This document shows positions 13,898-14,907 of a stretch of 14,907 bases of DNA, one piece after another. The notes under the pieces are model-generated. The model was given only the letters and a program-made list of their open reading frames with translations, was not told where the DNA came from and made no database searches. The DNA comes from JAHFUI01 sp041485905 (GTDB lineage: Bacteria; Acidobacteriota; Vicinamibacteria; Vicinamibacterales; CAVVIG01). The stretch is taken from contig JBGPKK010000112.1 of the NCBI GenBank assembly GCA_041485905.1, positions 1 to 14,907 of the forward strand, read 5' to 3'. The translations under genes were made by a program, and so were the position numbers. Position 1 is the stretch's first letter, and each line of letters starts with the position of its first letter.

Positions 13898-14907
13898 ATG
13901 GACTTCGATCCTCGTTGGAGTGATGACCCACGCAACCGCGACGACTACGGTCGCGAGCTGAGCCAGGGCAGCCGCGGAGGGCTGTCCAATCTGCGTGAGC
14001 GCGAGTCGCTCGATGCGCGCGATGTGTTCACTCGCGACCTCGAGCTGCCGCGCGGCCCGGAACGCGAGCGTGTCTGGGCGCGAGACAGCGACGTGAGGTT
14101 GCGCGGCTCGGAGGTTCGCACCCTCGCCACCGTCGGCGCCTTCCGCGTCGTGCCAGCCGGCGATCTCCGCGACGGCCAAGACCGTCCGCTGGACCCGCAC
14201 CGGGGGGATCTAAGGCACCTCAGAGACTCTGGGCTCGTCGAGACCATCCCTGCCACCGGCAACGACCGCGCGCTGGTGGTGCTCACGGAGCGGGGCCAAG
14301 ACGTCCTCGAGCGCAACCGCTGGTCGAGCGTGCACCGCGAAGAACTGAAGTGGGCGGCCGTGGAGCGGGAGTTCGATCATCGGCGCGACGTTGACGACGA
14401 GCGCAGCAGACCTCAGGAGCCGAAAGGCCGGCAGGCGTTCCATGTCGGCATCCGGAGTGCGCGGCACACCCGATTCGCTGTCCACCGGCCGCGCGAGCTG
14501 ACGCACGACGCGCAGGTGTATCGCGCCTACCTCAAGGACGCTGGTCGGCTGCGCGAAGAGGGCGCCTTCATCCATCGCGTCATCCTCGACCACGAGCTGA
14601 AGCGCGAGTACCAGCAGTTCCTGCAGGAGCGCAATCGTGGCAAGTCAGAAAGCGACGGACGGCCCGATCGAACGCCCGAAGAGATCCATCGTTGGGCCGT
14701 CGAGCACGAGCTCCCGGACAACGACGGCCACGTCCAGTTCCCGGACGCCCGCATCGAGTACGAGGACCGCGACGGGCACCTCCGCACGCTCGACATCGAG
14801 GTCGAGACGCTGCACTACCGCGGCGCTCACGCCAGCTCCAAGGCGTCGTCTGGATTCAGTCGTCACAGCGCCGGCACCGCGCGTGTGGTCGGCGCTCGAG
14901 GGTCTGG
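13898..14907 (+). CDS. Replication-relaxation-like protein of a mobile element, C-terminus cut by window edge
   Basis: Read by eye: 336 codons are open to the right edge without a stop. GGAGG (13888-13892) lies 5 nt before the ATG. Residues 1-65 are a charged, Arg/Asp-rich leader (MDFDPRWSDDPRNRDDYGRE). Residues about 70-140 form a winged-helix-like part (EVRTLATVGAFRVV, DLRHLRDSGLVETI, VVLTERGQDVLE). Residues about 200-305 contain a region with DAQVYRAYLKDAGRLREEG, HELKREYQQFLQERN and FPDARIEYEDRDGHLRTLDI followed by EVET, a D...E-x-E pattern like restriction-endonuclease-fold nucleases. This order resembles the replication-relaxation family of plasmids and conjugative elements, and from memory close relatives occur on acidobacterial mobile elements. 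It may bind or nick element DNA. Catalysis is not proven; the family link is moderate. It is the first gene right of the tRNA scar, which fits cargo of the element. Confidence 0.7.
   Translation, partial: MDFDPRWSDDPRNRDDYGRELSQGSRGGLSNLRERESLDARDVFTRDLELPRGPERERVWARDSDVRLRGSEVRTLATVGAFRVVPAGDLRDGQDRPLDPHRGDLRHLRDSGLVETIPATGNDRALVVLTERGQDVLERNRWSSVHREELKWAAVEREFDHRRDVDDERSRPQEPKGRQAFHVGIRSARHTRFAVHRPRELTHDAQVYRAYLKDAGRLREEGAFIHRVILDHELKREYQQFLQERNRGKSESDGRPDRTPEEIHRWAVEHELPDNDGHVQFPDARIEYEDRDGHLRTLDIEVETLHYRGAHASSKASSGFSRHSAGTARVVGARGS

Larger units (their letters stand above)
13656..14907. mobile_element. Left end of a putative integrative element in tRNA-Ser, incomplete
   Basis: The call rests on the tRNA 3' fragment at the boundary, a following non-coding end of different composition, and a replication-relaxation-like gene of the kind carried on conjugative and integrative elements. 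No integrase, relaxase or transfer gene is inside the window, so the type and the far end are unknown. An intact tRNA-Ser gene and a recombinase would be expected to the right. Confidence 0.5.

Noticed and set aside
13747..13935. Minus-strand open frame of 62 codons at the element edge
   Set aside because: No ribosome site and no recognisable sequence. It overlaps the well-supported start of the gene at 13898.

Overview
The window looks like chromosomal DNA of a high-GC soil bacterium, most likely an acidobacterium of the Vicinamibacteria type. That placement is inference from GC content and gene families (periplasmic PQQ dehydrogenases, Tat-exported amidohydrolases, IorB-like molybdenum enzymes, a J-domain/winged-helix protein). 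No rRNA or marker gene is present to confirm it.

Positions 1-7719, minus strand, hold one tightly packed operon read right to left: a cytochrome c with two haem sites, a PQQ-dependent alcohol dehydrogenase with a lanthanide-type D-x-D motif, a class C beta-lactamase-like serine hydrolase, a Tat-exported metallo-amidohydrolase, a ModA-like binding domain fused to a second secreted domain, and a secreted alpha/beta hydrolase cut by the window edge. Gaps are from -4 to about 84 nt. Positions 7720-7796 are a compact divergent promoter region with an inverted repeat (TGTAAA/TTTACA). To the right, on the plus strand, are a [2Fe-2S] subunit (probably leaderless) and a large molybdopterin subunit of the xanthine dehydrogenase/isoquinoline oxidoreductase family, then a metallo-beta-lactamase-fold lipoprotein broken by a frameshift. 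Nearly every protein carries an export signal, so I read the two arms as one periplasmic module: hydrolysis of an ester or amide, oxidation of the alcohol by the quinoprotein, oxidation of an aldehyde or N-heterocycle by the Mo enzyme, and electrons to cytochrome c. The substrate cannot be read from the sequence.

A perfect 30-bp palindrome lies inside the start of the Mo subunit gene and is translated in frame just before the Tat motif. It looks like a mobile REP-like element.

Positions 10656-12790 contain two decayed convergent genes: the frameshifted metallo-hydrolase (+) and a relic with several frameshifts and an internal deletion (-). An intact J-domain protein follows at 12968-13522, then a large inverted repeat of iterated CACGAAAA units.

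At 13656-13678 there is an exact tRNA 3' end (T-loop to CCA, discriminator G, serine-type acceptor) with no tRNA body. This is the classical scar of an element integrated in a tRNA-Ser gene. To its right are about 220 bases of non-coding DNA and then a replication-relaxation-like gene typical of mobile elements, running off the window. The right end of the window is therefore probably the first kilobase of an integrative element.
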